NCBI RefSeq assembly: GCF_002127325.2 | Contig: NC_035439.2 | Span: forward strand, 141,135,827 to 141,199,826 | Reading direction: 5' to 3' | From: Helianthus annuus | Lineage: Eukaryota > Streptophyta > Magnoliopsida > Asterales > Asteraceae | DNA length: 64,000 nucleotides | Shown: positions 23,802 through 34,832 of the stretch, in pieces | Numbering within the stretch: position 1 is the stretch's first letter | Layout: every line of letters begins with the position of its first letter | Position numbers and translations under genes: made by a program | Notes under the pieces: model-generated | The model's input: the letters and a program-made list of their open reading frames with translations, nothing else | What the model was told of the DNA's origin: nothing | The model's database searches: none

Positions 23802-25579
23802 TGTAACACCTCGAATTTTTGTGTCCAATGATGTGTTAACACGTGTCATTTGTTTACGCGTGACATTGATATTAAAGAAAGGACTAATTTTGACAAACCT
23901 TGAATGTATGTAAATTCGAGGGTTATAGATGTCAAGCAAGGGTAAATATACTGTACAGTAACCCTAAGTAGTGCTTGTACCTTCAAACGAATGAATCATG
24001 GACCGTACGGAAGTGAAACGTGGAAGAAAGTGAGAGATTACAAACTACAGGGGTTAACTGTGTCAACATGTTTAATTATACCTCTGAGTGACCCTTTAAC
24101 GCTCCCGAGGCTTTGTAACAGTATTATACGCTCACTAGAACATACTTGAGTTCTACAAGGTCTTTTGACCCGATTCCAGTTGCTACTGATTTTAAATAAT
24201 AAATAAAGTATTTTAAAATTTATAAACTGATCGGGAAACTCGGATTTCCTGTAGAACTCGAAAAGCTCTTTAAAAGTCTTTAAAATGACCGAAAAGCCCC
24301 TACGGGGCGTAATATTAACTTAAACTCGTTACGGGCATCACGGAAGGTATCCTACTGATACCACAACCTCTTTAAGGCATATTGACTTAGGAAATAAGCG
24401 TAAGACTCTCATGGTTAACCGTTTCGCCTATTGCGCGCACGGTTCGGCTTATGAAACTAGTTTTCATAAATTAGCCGATACGGGTCAAACTATATTATTT
24501 TGACCCCAAAATACAGAGTGTGAACATTGAACCCATATAAAACAAGTCTCTGAACTTGTTTGGGGCAGAATCACATTCCATTCTCGGTTTTCGCCTTTTC
24601 GCGCGATTAAACCGTATTTATATTTCGGAACCAACCGGTCTAGGCTACGACCAATATGAAGACCCGTTAGGATTCTAATAGGTTAATTAAAACCTTCGTT
24701 CCAGAATAGGAGCCCCAGTAAAAGCTATCTATGACGTAATCCATTAAGGAATATACTTGCAAAGGTAAATACTTTTAACTTATTTCCCCTATACGGGCTT
24801 GGGATACGGTATAATAATACCGCTTGATTGAGCATCATATCTTCCATCGCTGAGGTGGTTAATTGAATAATGTGATCGGCTCATTTAAACAGTTTTGTTT
24901 CTTAAAAGCCTTTGGGGGGGGTTAATGACCGTTGTCCCGGATATCCTTGGCATCATTTTACGAAATGGCCACGACCTCGACATCCCGGTGTAGGCGTACA
25001 CCCGGTATATATTGTCGACACTTAATTAAAAGACGTAGCCGTTGGTTTCTATACTACGGTTTTACGCAATGTGGTGTGTCTATTAATCTTTAACCCGGCA
25101 CGATCCGGGCTACTGAACGCATAAAAGAACATGTAATACGTTCACAAGATTTTAATAATTTTTCCAAGTTATAAAAGAGTTTGTGCCTTGTGCATTCAAA
25201 TCAATTTTAATAAACATTTTCAAATGTGTCAGTTGAATGTATTTACCAGTGTAAACTGACGTATTTTTCCCCAAAAGATTAAGTGCAGGTACTATACGAA
25301 ATGGGCTGGTAATAGCTTCCTAGGCATCACGAATAATCTCGCAAACTCGATGTCGTATCTGAATGAACAATATTTTATTATTATTTTGATCCGCTGTGGA
25401 TACATTCGACTTCTGTAATACATTTGATATTACCACCAGAGGTTGAAGTATATATTTATCTTTAAAGCTTCCGCTGTGCATTTATATAATTGTGTGGTTT
25501 GACTATATTGTTGCCAACTACGTCACGGTAATCCCCCACCGGGCCCACCGGTGATACACGTGGAAATCGGGGTGTGACA
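23802..25579 (+). repeat. Element B, 5' LTR with 1610-bp internal deletion
   Basis: It matches the 3' LTR except that the segment equal to about 39761-41370 is missing. The join near 24145 has a 3-bp overlap (ACT) shared by both sides. The lost part contains the palindrome module, the TATA box and the splice-donor-like site. Confidence 0.93.
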
Positions 25580-25582
25580 GGT

Positions 25583-25596
25583 TGGTATCAGAGCCA
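25583..25596 (+). promoter_or_regulatory. Element B primer binding site (initiator tRNA-Met)
   Basis: TGGTATCAGAGCCA, three bases after the LTR. Confidence 0.9.
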
Positions 25597-25754
25597 ACAT
25601 TGAGTGAATTAAACACTATCCTATTGTGTTTAATCTCAATGACACAATTGCACATACTTGAGACTAGACAAGAACTTAGGACAAATTCGAATTGTTATTC
25701 CAATTTTGTCTTTTTCTTTATTATGGGTATTTAAAGTTTTATAAAGCAGGAAAC

Positions 25755-26853
25755 ATGCCGCCAGTGATATTCCGAGGAAGAGGAAGGGGAAGAAGAGGCA
25801 GAGGAGAGATCGTTACTCACCACGATCACGAAGCCGGACCTTCTGGTACGCGAGCTCCTTCGACTACAAGGAGTGAAGAACCACAGAGGCGAAGAGACTT
25901 TTACGAACCTGCGAGGCATTCCACCTCGCACAGCTCGACGCCATCATACCGGCACTCCTTTGGGCCAAACTCAGAGAATGATCCCAACAACCCACAACCT
26001 TCCTTCATACCTCTACAACGTTCGGTATCGCACCGAAATTACGACGACCCTACTCCATACTTCATAGGTCAGTTTAATCCAGCTGACTACATACAGGAAC
26101 CTTCAGGTTTTGTTCCACTAGGGCCACAAGATCACTTCTCCGAGGATCATATGGACGAAGATACTGATCCGACAGAACCTGCTCGTGGTACGCCCACGCA
26201 TCCGATAGAAGTCTCTGATTGGTCATCCTTCCATGGCACACCCTATCAGGGACCAGATAGTTTCCAAGCGTTGTTTGACCGACATGAGTGGTACTATACA
26301 CCACCTCAACAGACATCACAACAACCGCGACATCCACAGGATCCCTCTGAGGATTCACGCTTTGTGGCAGTTACGCCACCACCTCCGCCACCGGCGCAAC
26401 CAGTAATGCCTGATCCGCCAAGGCGTAGGAGGACAAATGCTCGTATGTCCACACGAGGAGGAGGAGGTATCCACTTCAGCACCCCTCGACACTCTAGTTG
26501 TAGCCACTATCCGCCACTACAAGAAGAAGGACCTTCAAGTCCCATACAGGAGGCGAACTCCGCACCAGCTGCACCAAATTCGCCACCATTTGGGTATGAC
26601 CAACTCATACCTGCTTACACGGGTCCAACGGCTTACAACCCGTTCGAACCGTCACAAGCACATTACAACTACAATTATGAGCGCGACCCATATGTGGTGT
26701 CGGCTAGATATAATGCACGCTACCCTGACGGAGCTCATGGGAACATGGGAGCACCGGACTACTCAGCTCATGGGTATCCAATACCTCCCAGACCTCCAGT
26801 TCCGCAACAAGCGCCACAGCCACGTTTCTCTCCTCCTGAACAGGAAGAGATAC
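25755..26853 (+). pseudogene. ORF1 of element B, 5' part, split by element 2
   Basis: Same protein as 7221-8435 (Arg/Gly-rich start, Pro/His-rich middle) but without the stop seen in A; the TAC at the equivalent codon is intact. The frame is open for 366 codons up to the insertion of element 2 and resumes at about 33725. Most differences from A are silent or mild, so the frame was probably under selection while the family was active. Function not recognised. Confidence 0.8.
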
Positions 26854-28546
26854 TGATGTGTGTCGGTGTGTATATAATTTAGATATATATTTTAGCCCCT
26901 TTTTACACTTTTAACCAAGTTTTAAATTTATAAAACACGATATTTACTAACACTAAACACACATATGGGCAAGTGCACCCATCGTGGACGTAGTATAGTG
27001 TTGGTAAGATACCGAGGTCGTCCAAGGACACAAGAGCTTTTAATACCGGTTTATCCTCAACGTCTAACCAAATCAAAAAGTGAGAAAAATGTTTTAAACT
27101 AAGAAAAATAAAAACTAACTAAATGCTGAAAAATAAAATAAAATAAAAACAGATAGACAAGATGAATCACTTGGATCCGACACGTGTATTAGTATAACCT
27201 TTGATTATTTTCGCACTTTTGCACTTGTTTAAGAGATTATCTAAGTTATTGTAGTAGGCCCCTCTTTTGAAGGCGACGTTACCCTCAACCCAGTAGTTTG
27301 AGTCAGCAAGGATACAATCCTAAAGGGTCGGATTTTTGAAAGATAATGAATTAAGTTATTAATGCAAATTGTGGTAGGCCCCGCTTTTGGCGGTGACGTT
27401 ACCCTCGGCTAAGTAGTCTGAGTCAGCAGGGATACAGTCCTAAATAGCCGGGTTATAGTATTAATAGTAGTTAACTTATGAGGGGGTCAAAGAGTTTGGA
27501 TCCCCGCCATCCAATACCTATGGGCATTGAAGGAGATCCTACTAAATTTGACCCAGGTCCCAAGCAGGACCTCTAAACGCTGAACAAGGGCAAGACCCTT
27601 ACCAAACCGTTCCCTTAACCCCCGACCAGGTAGCCACCATACCTCCATATAGACCGTGGAGATATGAATAGTGAAAATCTTTTATTTTATATAGACAGTA
27701 AAATAATGCCAAGACACCACGGACAAACGATAAGGAAAGATCACCTTCAACATAAGTAACTAGTTATTAAAGTCATTAATACAAAACCAAATAAAAAGTG
27801 CAAAAGATTAAAAATAAAAAGTATTATACTAAACACTTGTCTTCACCAAGTGATGTAAGAGACTTAGGCAAACATGGCCTTGATTGTCAAGAACTCTTAC
27901 GATCAATCTTGGATCCCGAGACGACTCACACACTCTACGATGAACAATGGATGATAGTGGTGGATGATGGTGTTATGGTGGTGGTGGGTGGTGGATGAAG
28001 TGTGAGAGAGGTGGTGTGCCAAGGGATGAGAGAGAATGAAGCCAAGCTCCTCTATTTATAGGCTGAACAGAAGGCTGGACACGGCCCCGTGTCCGCTGGA
28101 CACGGCCCCGTGCCCGTCTGACATTCTCTCTCTTCATTAATTGTAATTGCGAATTACAATTAATGCGCCTGCTGTACTTTCACCACGCCCCCGTGCCCGC
28201 TGGACACGGCCCCGTGGTGGGCAATGGAAGCTTCTACTGGTTTGTCTTTTCTGCTGCTTCCTGGGCACGCCCCCGTGTTCGCTGGACACGGGGCGTGTTT
28301 AGACTCTGTTTCTTCTCCTTTGCCTTGGGAGGTGCCGTTGAGGGTCCGGGCAGTCTACTTTTGTTCCTTTTCTTGTATTTATGCTAGAATTAGTTGTCTT
28401 TTTGCTTCTTTTGTGATTTTGAGCTCATTTAATCCTGAAAATGCAAAAGGAAGACAAAAACACTATTTTTCCAACATTAGTACTTAAAAAGGGTTAGTTT
28501 TATGCCTTAATTGATGTGATTTATATGTTGCATTTTACACACATCA
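26854..28546 (-). repeat. Element 2, 3' LTR (1693 bp)
   Basis: Left copy, starting TGATGTGTGTCGG and ending ACACATCA next to the polypurine tract. TATA box on the minus strand at 28052-28061. Confidence 0.93.
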
Positions 28547-28561
28547 AATACCCCCACTCTT
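28547..28561 (-). promoter_or_regulatory. Element 2 polypurine tract
   Basis: Minus strand AAGAGTGGGGGTATT, adjoining the LTR as in element 1. Confidence 0.85.
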
Positions 28562-30237
28562 GAACTTTTGCTTGTCCTCAAGCAAAACTCTTTAAATGTG
28601 GCTTACACTCCCAAATGGAATAGGTAGAAGAGAAGTTTTTAGCTTGTCCTAGAGTGTCGGGAATCCAAGGTCTTTATAAGTTTTATTTTTATTTATTTAC
28701 AATCCTATTCGTTATGATTTATTTTGAACGTCTTATAAGATAAATTACTTATTTAGGCATAGCATGCCTTATTAAAATTCCATTTATATACAAGTTCACA
28801 TACCTCACGGGGGATCACTCAACACTCGGCCGAAGGTGTATATTTTTAGTGAATCACTCGAGAGCGTCATGGAACTTACGTCTTCCATAGGCTTGCCAAG
28901 CAATCAATCCTCCTCCTTTTTAACTTTTTACCTTTGTAAATATCAAGAGGACTTTTGGGGTGAAGGGTTAGGCTTGGGTTAAAGGTGGGTGGTTGGGTTA
29001 GTGGTTAGTAAAAAGGGCGAAAATCGTAACAAGCGTCGGTTTTCGTAAAATACCTTGTTTTTAGCAACTTTTTATTTTGAAGTATTTCTCCAAACAAGCT
29101 TTTATATAGCTTTTGTTTGTTTTTGACTTCATCATATATTTTATTTTTTATTTTTTTCGATCGTCACATAAAAAGGTGAGTTTACGAAAAAGCGAGCTTG
29201 TTACTAAAATAAAAGGTGAAAAATAAAAAGGTTTTTGGTGGGTAAAAAGGGTTTTGGGGTAATGAAATGAAAGGTTTAGGCTCAAAGGGGCTATCTAGGG
29301 GGATTTTGGGTAGGTGAAAAAAAAATGAAAAATAATGGTTTTGAAAGGAAAATGGTTAGTCCTAATGCCTCCATCATTTACTTACTTGGGTTTAAGTTGG
29401 TAAGGACCGGGAATGTATCGTCGTGGCAAGTTCTAGATTTGTAAGAACCAAGCGGCTATTCACACAAGAAACGAAAAATGAGCATTTAATCTAAATATGT
29501 ATATTTTTATGCTCAATAAAGGCTTAAAACTCACTTTTGTGGGAATGGGTTTTTAATGTGATCAAGTATATATAATCGAATTTTTAACTAGACTTGTTAT
29601 GCCCTTTCATAATTTTCTTATGTTGGTTCTTTTTATCACGACGCTATCGGTAGTAAACTTGTAAAAATATAACCTTTTTAGAACTTGTTATTCCCAACTT
29701 AAACTAAGACAAGTAAATAAAAAAAAATGAAGAAGTTTTTGAAAAAAAATTTGGGGTGTTTAGCGGTTCCAATAGAGTTTTGTGTAAGGCTTGTGTTTAG
29801 GATTTGCAAAATTCAAGGTTTTAGCATCCCCCCACACTTAAATTACACATTGTCCTCAATGTGTCCAAAAATAATGTTTTTGGTTGATTAGAATGTGTAA
29901 AAGTGGGTTAAAAAGCAAAGATTTATGTTACTGGCATCCTGGACACGGCCCCGTGGTCAAGTGCCAGTAACAAAAATTTGAGAATTGAAACAGAAGCCTG
30001 GACACGGGGGCGTGTCCGCCGAACACGGCCCGTGTCCAGTTACCTGAACTGGGTGATTTTCTGCAGGGGGCTCAGCACGGGGCCGTGTTGGTTGGGCACG
30101 GCCCGTGTTGAGCCTTCTGTGATGGAGATTTTTGTCGGGTTGCTCTGTTCTTCGTTCATGGTTCCAATTTTCTCGTTCCCTTTTTCATCCATTACCACCA
30201 TGAGTGTGTTTTATTCTGCAAAAACTAAAAGATTAAA
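28562..30237 (-). other. Element 2 non-coding region before the 3' LTR
   Basis: Closely similar to 212-1969 of element 1 and without a credible ORF. It contains an internal polypurine-like tract (29820-29860, AAGTGTGGGGGGATG on the minus strand) and a palindrome cluster at 29940-30115. Confidence 0.75.
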
Positions 30238-30723
30238 CTAAACTAAGGATAGTTCCGCGGAATGCCTCTGTGGTGCGCCACGTTTATAAGGGTCCTTGGC
30301 TAGACCCGCCTTATCGGGTGGTTCAGGCTCATCTTCAATTAGGGGGTCATTATTTACAAAAGGATATTTCATTGAGCGCTCAAGATCTATGCTCCTTTTG
30401 AATGCCCCTAATTGAAGAGGTAGATTATTAAACTTCCGGTTTTTCAAAGCGTCATGAGTTTTTACAAAAGGTTTTCCCAAGACTAGAGGAGCGTCATCGA
30501 GGATGACAAAGTCGGTTGGAATAACCATTTGATTTGTTTGAACCAAGAAATCCTCAACTACACCGATTGATTTTATTACTTTCCGATCGGATAGAAAAAT
30601 GGGTATTTGAGGTGGAGAAAAATCACTAATACTTAATTTTTCGAAAATGTAGTTAGGCATTATGTTAACACAAAGATCTTTATCAATGGTGATATTACTA
30701 ATAAAGGAATTTGAAAGAAACAT
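30238..30723 (-). pseudogene. Degenerate retropepsin-like domain of element 2
   Basis: Up to 161 codons whose spacing and motifs follow the element 1 protease: VNIMPNYIFEKL against INLMPYSMFKRL, PTDFVILDDAPLVLGKPF against PVDFVILDMEED..LILGRPF. The catalytic DLGA is replaced by IDKDLC, so the active-site Gly is gone and proteolysis is unlikely. It lies in the -1 frame relative to the upstream repeat ORF and overlaps its end by 64 bases, so a single-base shift near 30724 probably split one fused protein. The ATG given is simply the first in this frame. Confidence 0.7.
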
Positions 30724-31625
30724 GGAACCGGTGTAATGTTAATTTCAAAAGGATCTTCTTTTATTAGCGAGGTTTGATCATTAGTTAACTTAACACTTAC
30801 TAAGTCTTTGATTTTAGCACTAGTGTTTAACTCTTTTAAAAACTTAGCATGAGGGGTTACTAAACAATGATTTTCGAAAGTAGGTGACAAGAGATTAATT
30901 TCTTCAAAATTAGACTCTTCTTGAATTTTAGCATTATCAGACTCACCTTTTTCATTGTTTAACTCATGTGTCGGTTTTTCACTTTCTTGTTCTTCCATTT
31001 TTATACTTTCAACTATCTCTACGTTATTATTATTTTTTAACTCTTCTCTTGCGCGGGATTCCTCTTCCCTTGCGCGAGATTCTTTTATATAACGTTCGAT
31101 AGTTTTAAGTTGTTCTAATATCCTATTAGTTACTTCGGTGAGAGAAAAAGAATTTGGATCCTCACAGCTTGAATCCGGTTGTTCGATCCTTGGCTCCTCA
31201 TAATTCTCATATGAAGTAGATGGTTCACACCATTGTTCTTCATTATAAGCATATGATGGATAAGGGTCGAAACTTTGTTCTTCATAGTACTCATATGAGG
31301 TGGGTTGTTCACGCCATGGTTCCTCATAATAAGAGTATGAAGGTGGTGGCTCATATCTTGAGTCTTCAAAGTATGAGTATGAAGGCTCATACCTTGGTTC
31401 ATCAAAATATGAGTATGAGGAAGGAGGTTCATACCTTTGGTCTTCATAGGATGTGTATGAAGTTGATGGCTCGTACCTGGGCTCCTCATAATGGTTGTAT
31501 GAATTGGATGGTTGATATGAAGTATTATATTGAACCGAGCGTGCGTTACGACAATTAGTGCAATAATTACCCCTATAATCATCCTCATCATAGGTGTAGT
31601 TGTAACCTCTTGAGTATTGATCCAT
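30660..31625 (-). CDS. Tyrosine-rich 14-residue-repeat protein of element 2
   Basis: About 321 aa from the ATG whose complement is at 31623-31625. Residues 46-150 are eight imperfect repeats of about 14 aa on the pattern [YF]EEPRYEPPTSYSY. Residues about 165-250 are highly charged (Glu/Lys/Asn) and likely coiled or disordered (ILEQLKTIERYIKESRAREE). An early CX2C (YCTNC) lacks zinc-knuckle partners. The last about 21 codons read a shifted frame, so the true protein probably continued into the protease-like domain. It occupies the place of gag but has no recognisable capsid domain. Function unknown; Tyr-rich repeats suggest self-association. Confidence 0.7.
   Translation of the reverse strand: MDQYSRGYNYTYDEDDYRGNYCTNCRNARSVQYNTSYQPSNSYNHYEEPRYEPSTSYTSYEDQRYEPPSSYSYFDEPRYEPSYSYFEDSRYEPPPSYSYYEEPWREQPTSYEYYEEQSFDPYPSYAYNEEQWCEPSTSYENYEEPRIEQPDSSCEDPNSFSLTEVTNRILEQLKTIERYIKESRAREEESRAREELKNNNNVEIVESIKMEEQESEKPTHELNNEKGESDNAKIQEESNFEEINLLSPTFENHCLVTPHAKFLKELNTSAKIKDLVSVKLTNDQTSLIKEDPFEINITPVPCFFQIPLLVISPLIKIFVLT
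31176..31490 (-). repeat. 42-bp coding tandem repeat (eight units)
   Basis: DNA of the eight 14-residue units; the 42-bp period is visible as repeated TCATATGAGG/TATGAAG blocks. Confidence 0.8.
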
Positions 31626-31689
31626 AAGAATCACTCAACAGACCACAACTGAGTCTCGGGACCAGAAAACAAAAATAAGACGGAAACAG

Positions 31690-31890
31690 AAGCTGGACAC
31701 GGCCCCGTGTTGAGTGAACACGGCCCCGTGTTCAGGGTCTGTATCTGGGCGTTTTAATTAAAGTTACTGGTCACGTTGAGCACGGGGGCGTGTTCAGTGA
31801 GCACGGCCCCGTGTTCAGACTCTGTATCTGGGTATCTAACTAAAAATATGCAGCACGGGGGCGTGTTCAGCGAGCACGGCCCCGTGTTCA
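31690..31890. repeat. Palindrome cluster in the leader of element 2
   Basis: Six CACGGCCCCGTG or CACGGGGGCGTG motifs between primer site and ORF, often paired about 15 bp apart. Confidence 0.85.
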
Positions 31891-32003
31891 GGCTACTGTA
31901 AATGCAAAACTAAACTAAAATGCAGAAAAATGCGCGCGTTTTTAAAAAAGGTTTTGAAAAACTGATTAGGCCGTCGATTTTAAGCTTTCTTAAAATCCTT
32001 GTG

Positions 32004-32021
32004 TCCCCGGCAACGGCGCCA
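32004..32021 (-). promoter_or_regulatory. Element 2 primer binding site (tRNA-Asp)
   Basis: Minus strand TGGCGCCGTTGCCGGGGA, a perfect complement to the plant tRNA-Asp 3' end, six bases from the LTR. Confidence 0.9.
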
Positions 32022-32027
32022 AAAACT

Positions 32028-33720
32028 TGATGTGTGTCGGTGTGTATATAATTTAGATATATATTTTAGCCCCTTTTTACACTTTTAACCAAGTTTTAAA
32101 TTTATAAAACACGATATTTACTAACACTAAACACACATATGGGCAAGTGCACCCATCGTGGACGTAGTATAGTGTTGGTAGGATACCGAGGTCGTCCAAG
32201 GACACAAGAGCTTTTAATACCGGTTTATCCTCAACGTCTAACCAAATCAAAAAGTGAGAAAAATGTTTTAAACTAAGAAAAATAAAAACTAACTAAATGC
32301 TGAAAAATAAAATAAAATAAAAACAGATAGACAAGATGAATCACTTGGATCCGACACGTGTATTAGTATAACCTTTGATTATTTTCGCACTTTTGCACTT
32401 GTTTAAGAGATTATCTTAGTTATTGTAGTAGGCCCCTCTTTTGAAGGCGACGTTACCCTCAACCCAGTAGTTTGAGTCAGCAAGGATACAATCCTAAAGG
32501 GTCGGATTATTGAAAGATAATGAATTAAGTTATTAATGCAAATTGTGGTAGGCCCCGCTTTTGGCGGTGACGTTACCCTCGGCTAAGTATCTGAGTCAGC
32601 AGGGATACAGTCCTAAATAGCCGGGTTATAGTATTAATAGTAGTTAACTTATGAGGGGGTCAAAGAGTTTGGATCCCCGCCATCCAATACCTATGGGCAT
32701 TGAAGGAGATCCTACTAAATTTGACCCAGGTCCCAAGCAGGACCTCTAAACGCTGAACAAGGGCAAGACCCTTACCAAACCGTCCCCTTAACCCCCGACC
32801 AGGTAGCCAACATACCTCCATATAGACCGTGGAGATATGAATGGTGAAAATCTTTTATTTTATATAGACAGTAAAATAATGCCAAGACACCACGGACAAA
32901 CGATAAGGAAAGATCACCTTCAACATAAGTAACTAGTTATTAAAGTCATTAATACAAAACCAAATAAAAAGTGCAAAAGATTAAAAATAAAAAGTATTAT
33001 ACTAAACACTTGTCTTCACCAAGTGATGTAAGAGACTTAGGCAAACATGGCCTTGATTGTCAAGAACTCATACGATCAATCTTGGATCCCGAGACGACTC
33101 ACACACTCTACGATGAACAATGGATGATGGTGGTAGATGATGGTGTTATGGTGGTGGTGGGTGGTGGATGAAGTGTGAGAGAGGTGGTGTGCCAAGGGAT
33201 GAGAGAGAATGAAGCCAAGCTCCTCTATTTATAGGCTGAACAGAAGGCTGGACACGGCCCCGTGTCCGCTGGACACGGCCCCGTGCCCGTCTGACATTCT
33301 CTCTCTTCATTAATTGTAATTGCGAATTACAATTAATGCGCCTGCTGTACTTTCACCACGCCCCCGTGCCCGCTGGACACGGCCCCGTGGTGGGCAATGG
33401 AAGCTTTTACTGGTTTGTCTTTTCTGCTGCTTCCTGGGCACGCCCCCCGTGTTCGCTGGACACGGGGCGTGTTCAGACTCTGTTTCTTCTCCTTTGCCTT
33501 GGGAGGTGCCGTTGAGGGTCCGGGCAGTCTACTTTTGTTCCTTTTCTTGTATTTATGCTAGAATTAGTTGTCTTTTTGCTTCTTTTGTGATTTTGAGCTC
33601 ATTTAATCCTGAAAATGCAAAAGGAAGGCAAAAACACTATTTTTCCAACATTAGTACTTAAAAAGGGTTAGTTTTATGCCTTAATTGATGTGATTTATAT
33701 GTTGCGTTTTACACACATCA
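32028..33720 (-). repeat. Element 2, 5' LTR (1693 bp)
   Basis: Right copy, the promoter copy for the minus-strand element. TATA box CTATAAATAG at 33225-33234 (minus), with CACGGCCCCGTG motifs upstream of it at 33250-33475. Confidence 0.93.
33225..33234 (-). promoter_or_regulatory. TATA box of element 2 5' LTR
   Basis: CTATAAATAG on the minus strand, directly downstream of the palindrome cluster. Confidence 0.7.
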
Positions 33721-33724
33721 ACAC

Positions 33725-33840
33725 TCCATCGACTAGATCGTGTGGAGAGAGAGTTCGAGGAAGAGAAGAAGAGCCACCGAGGATTTCTCAAAGGCTTGGC
33801 GAACCTACTAAAGGGCAAAAAGAAGAAACGTGACCACTAG
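33725..33840 (+). pseudogene. ORF1 of element B, 3' end
   Basis: Resumes after element 2 with the charged helix and Lys-rich tail (KGKKKKRDH, stop TAG 33838-33840), matching the end of the A copy. Confidence 0.85.
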
Positions 33841-33879
33841 CCCTTAAACAGTTGTACTAATGTAATCTCTACTTTGAAA

Positions 33880-33985
33880 TAAGTCCCTGCGTGGACACTT
33901 GTCGTATTTCAGTCCCTACGTGGACTTATCTTTTAGTCCTTGCATGGACACTTATTTTATGTTAGTCCCTGCGTGGACTTGTCAC
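33880..33985 (+). repeat. AGTCCCTGCGTGGAC repeats of element B
   Basis: Four imperfect copies, matching 8470-8580 of element A. Confidence 0.75.
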
Positions 33986-34378
33986 TTATTTTAAACCCCT
34001 ATGGAGGTATGTACTATTTGAAGGACCCATTTAGGGCAATATGTGATTGTATTTAAGATGAAGGAATGTATGTTAAGAGTTTTGTTTTAATATGTATGAA
34101 ATAAATCAAAACCATTCCTTTTAAATTGATCTGCCTAAATAAAGAATCTTAAGAGTGAAACCTAGCCTGGTGTCTTTTAAGATCCGGCCAAGATGGTAGG
34201 ACTTAATTAAAAGATTCAGATTCCCTGTTAACCGCTGCAAGCATGTTAACAATCATGGCAGATGTGATTCGTTAAAATCACGCGCGTCATTCTTATACAA
34301 TAATCCTTTAAAGGATTGCAAAGACCCAACTAAATGATCTATAAGTCATGGGCAAAGATCATCAATAAAGGTGATCGA

Positions 34379-34505
34379 ATTATTAAAACATCCATTAGCG
34401 ATGTAGTGCCTACGGGCCTATTTTGTTAAAACATCCATTAGAGATGTAATGCCTACGGGCCAACCTTATTAAAAACACCCAGTAGAGGTGTAGAGCCTAT
34501 GGGCC
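34379..34505 (+). repeat. 43-bp tandem repeat of element B, three copies
   Basis: Same unit as 8976-9190 but three copies instead of five; the third is diverged with a compensated stem (CACCCAGTAGAGGTG). Confidence 0.85.
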
Positions 34506-34832
34506 GTAATAATTGTCTTATAAGGACAAAAGACAGTGGTGGTCTATGACTCCCTGTCAGAAAGAGATAAAAGAACTACGGTTCAAATCTCTATGCCTTT
34601 GATTCTCTGAAATCTCGGCTAATATTATAAAACATCCTCGTGATTAGGCTTTATGCCGCCAATATTATTGTTATAGCTAAAATAGGATGTATTCAAATCC
34701 AAAAACTAAGTGAGTAATAAGTTAACCAAATATGGTCTCTATTACCATGGTTAACGAATTGTCATAAAAGACAATTCCATAATAAGCTTCTAAATAAAAT
34801 TTTGTTATCTTTTGTAACAGATTCAAGTTACA

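Larger units (their letters stand above)
26854..33720 (-). mobile_element. Element 2: non-autonomous Athila-related element with a tyrosine-rich repeat ORF
   Basis: 1693-bp LTRs at both ends (TGATGTG...ACACATCA), perfect tRNA-Asp primer site at 32004-32021, polypurine tract at 28547-28561, read on the minus strand. LTRs, leader motifs and 3' non-coding part match element 1, but the coding part is different: a Tyr-rich repeat protein and a degenerate protease instead of gag-protease. No pol. About fifteen differences between its LTRs by eye. The target duplication is imperfect (ATAC left, ACAC right). It interrupts ORF1 of element B. Confidence 0.9.

Noticed and set aside
30700..30740. Programmed -1 frameshift between the repeat protein and the protease-like domain
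   Set aside because: There is a TTTCTTTC-like stretch but no clear slippery heptamer with downstream structure; a simple one-base change is the plainer explanation until other copies are compared.
31130..31591. Overlapping frames rich in Met/His or Thr on both strands
   Set aside because: Alternative-frame readings of the 42-bp coding repeat of element 2; the Tyr-rich frame extends further and joins the protease-like domain.
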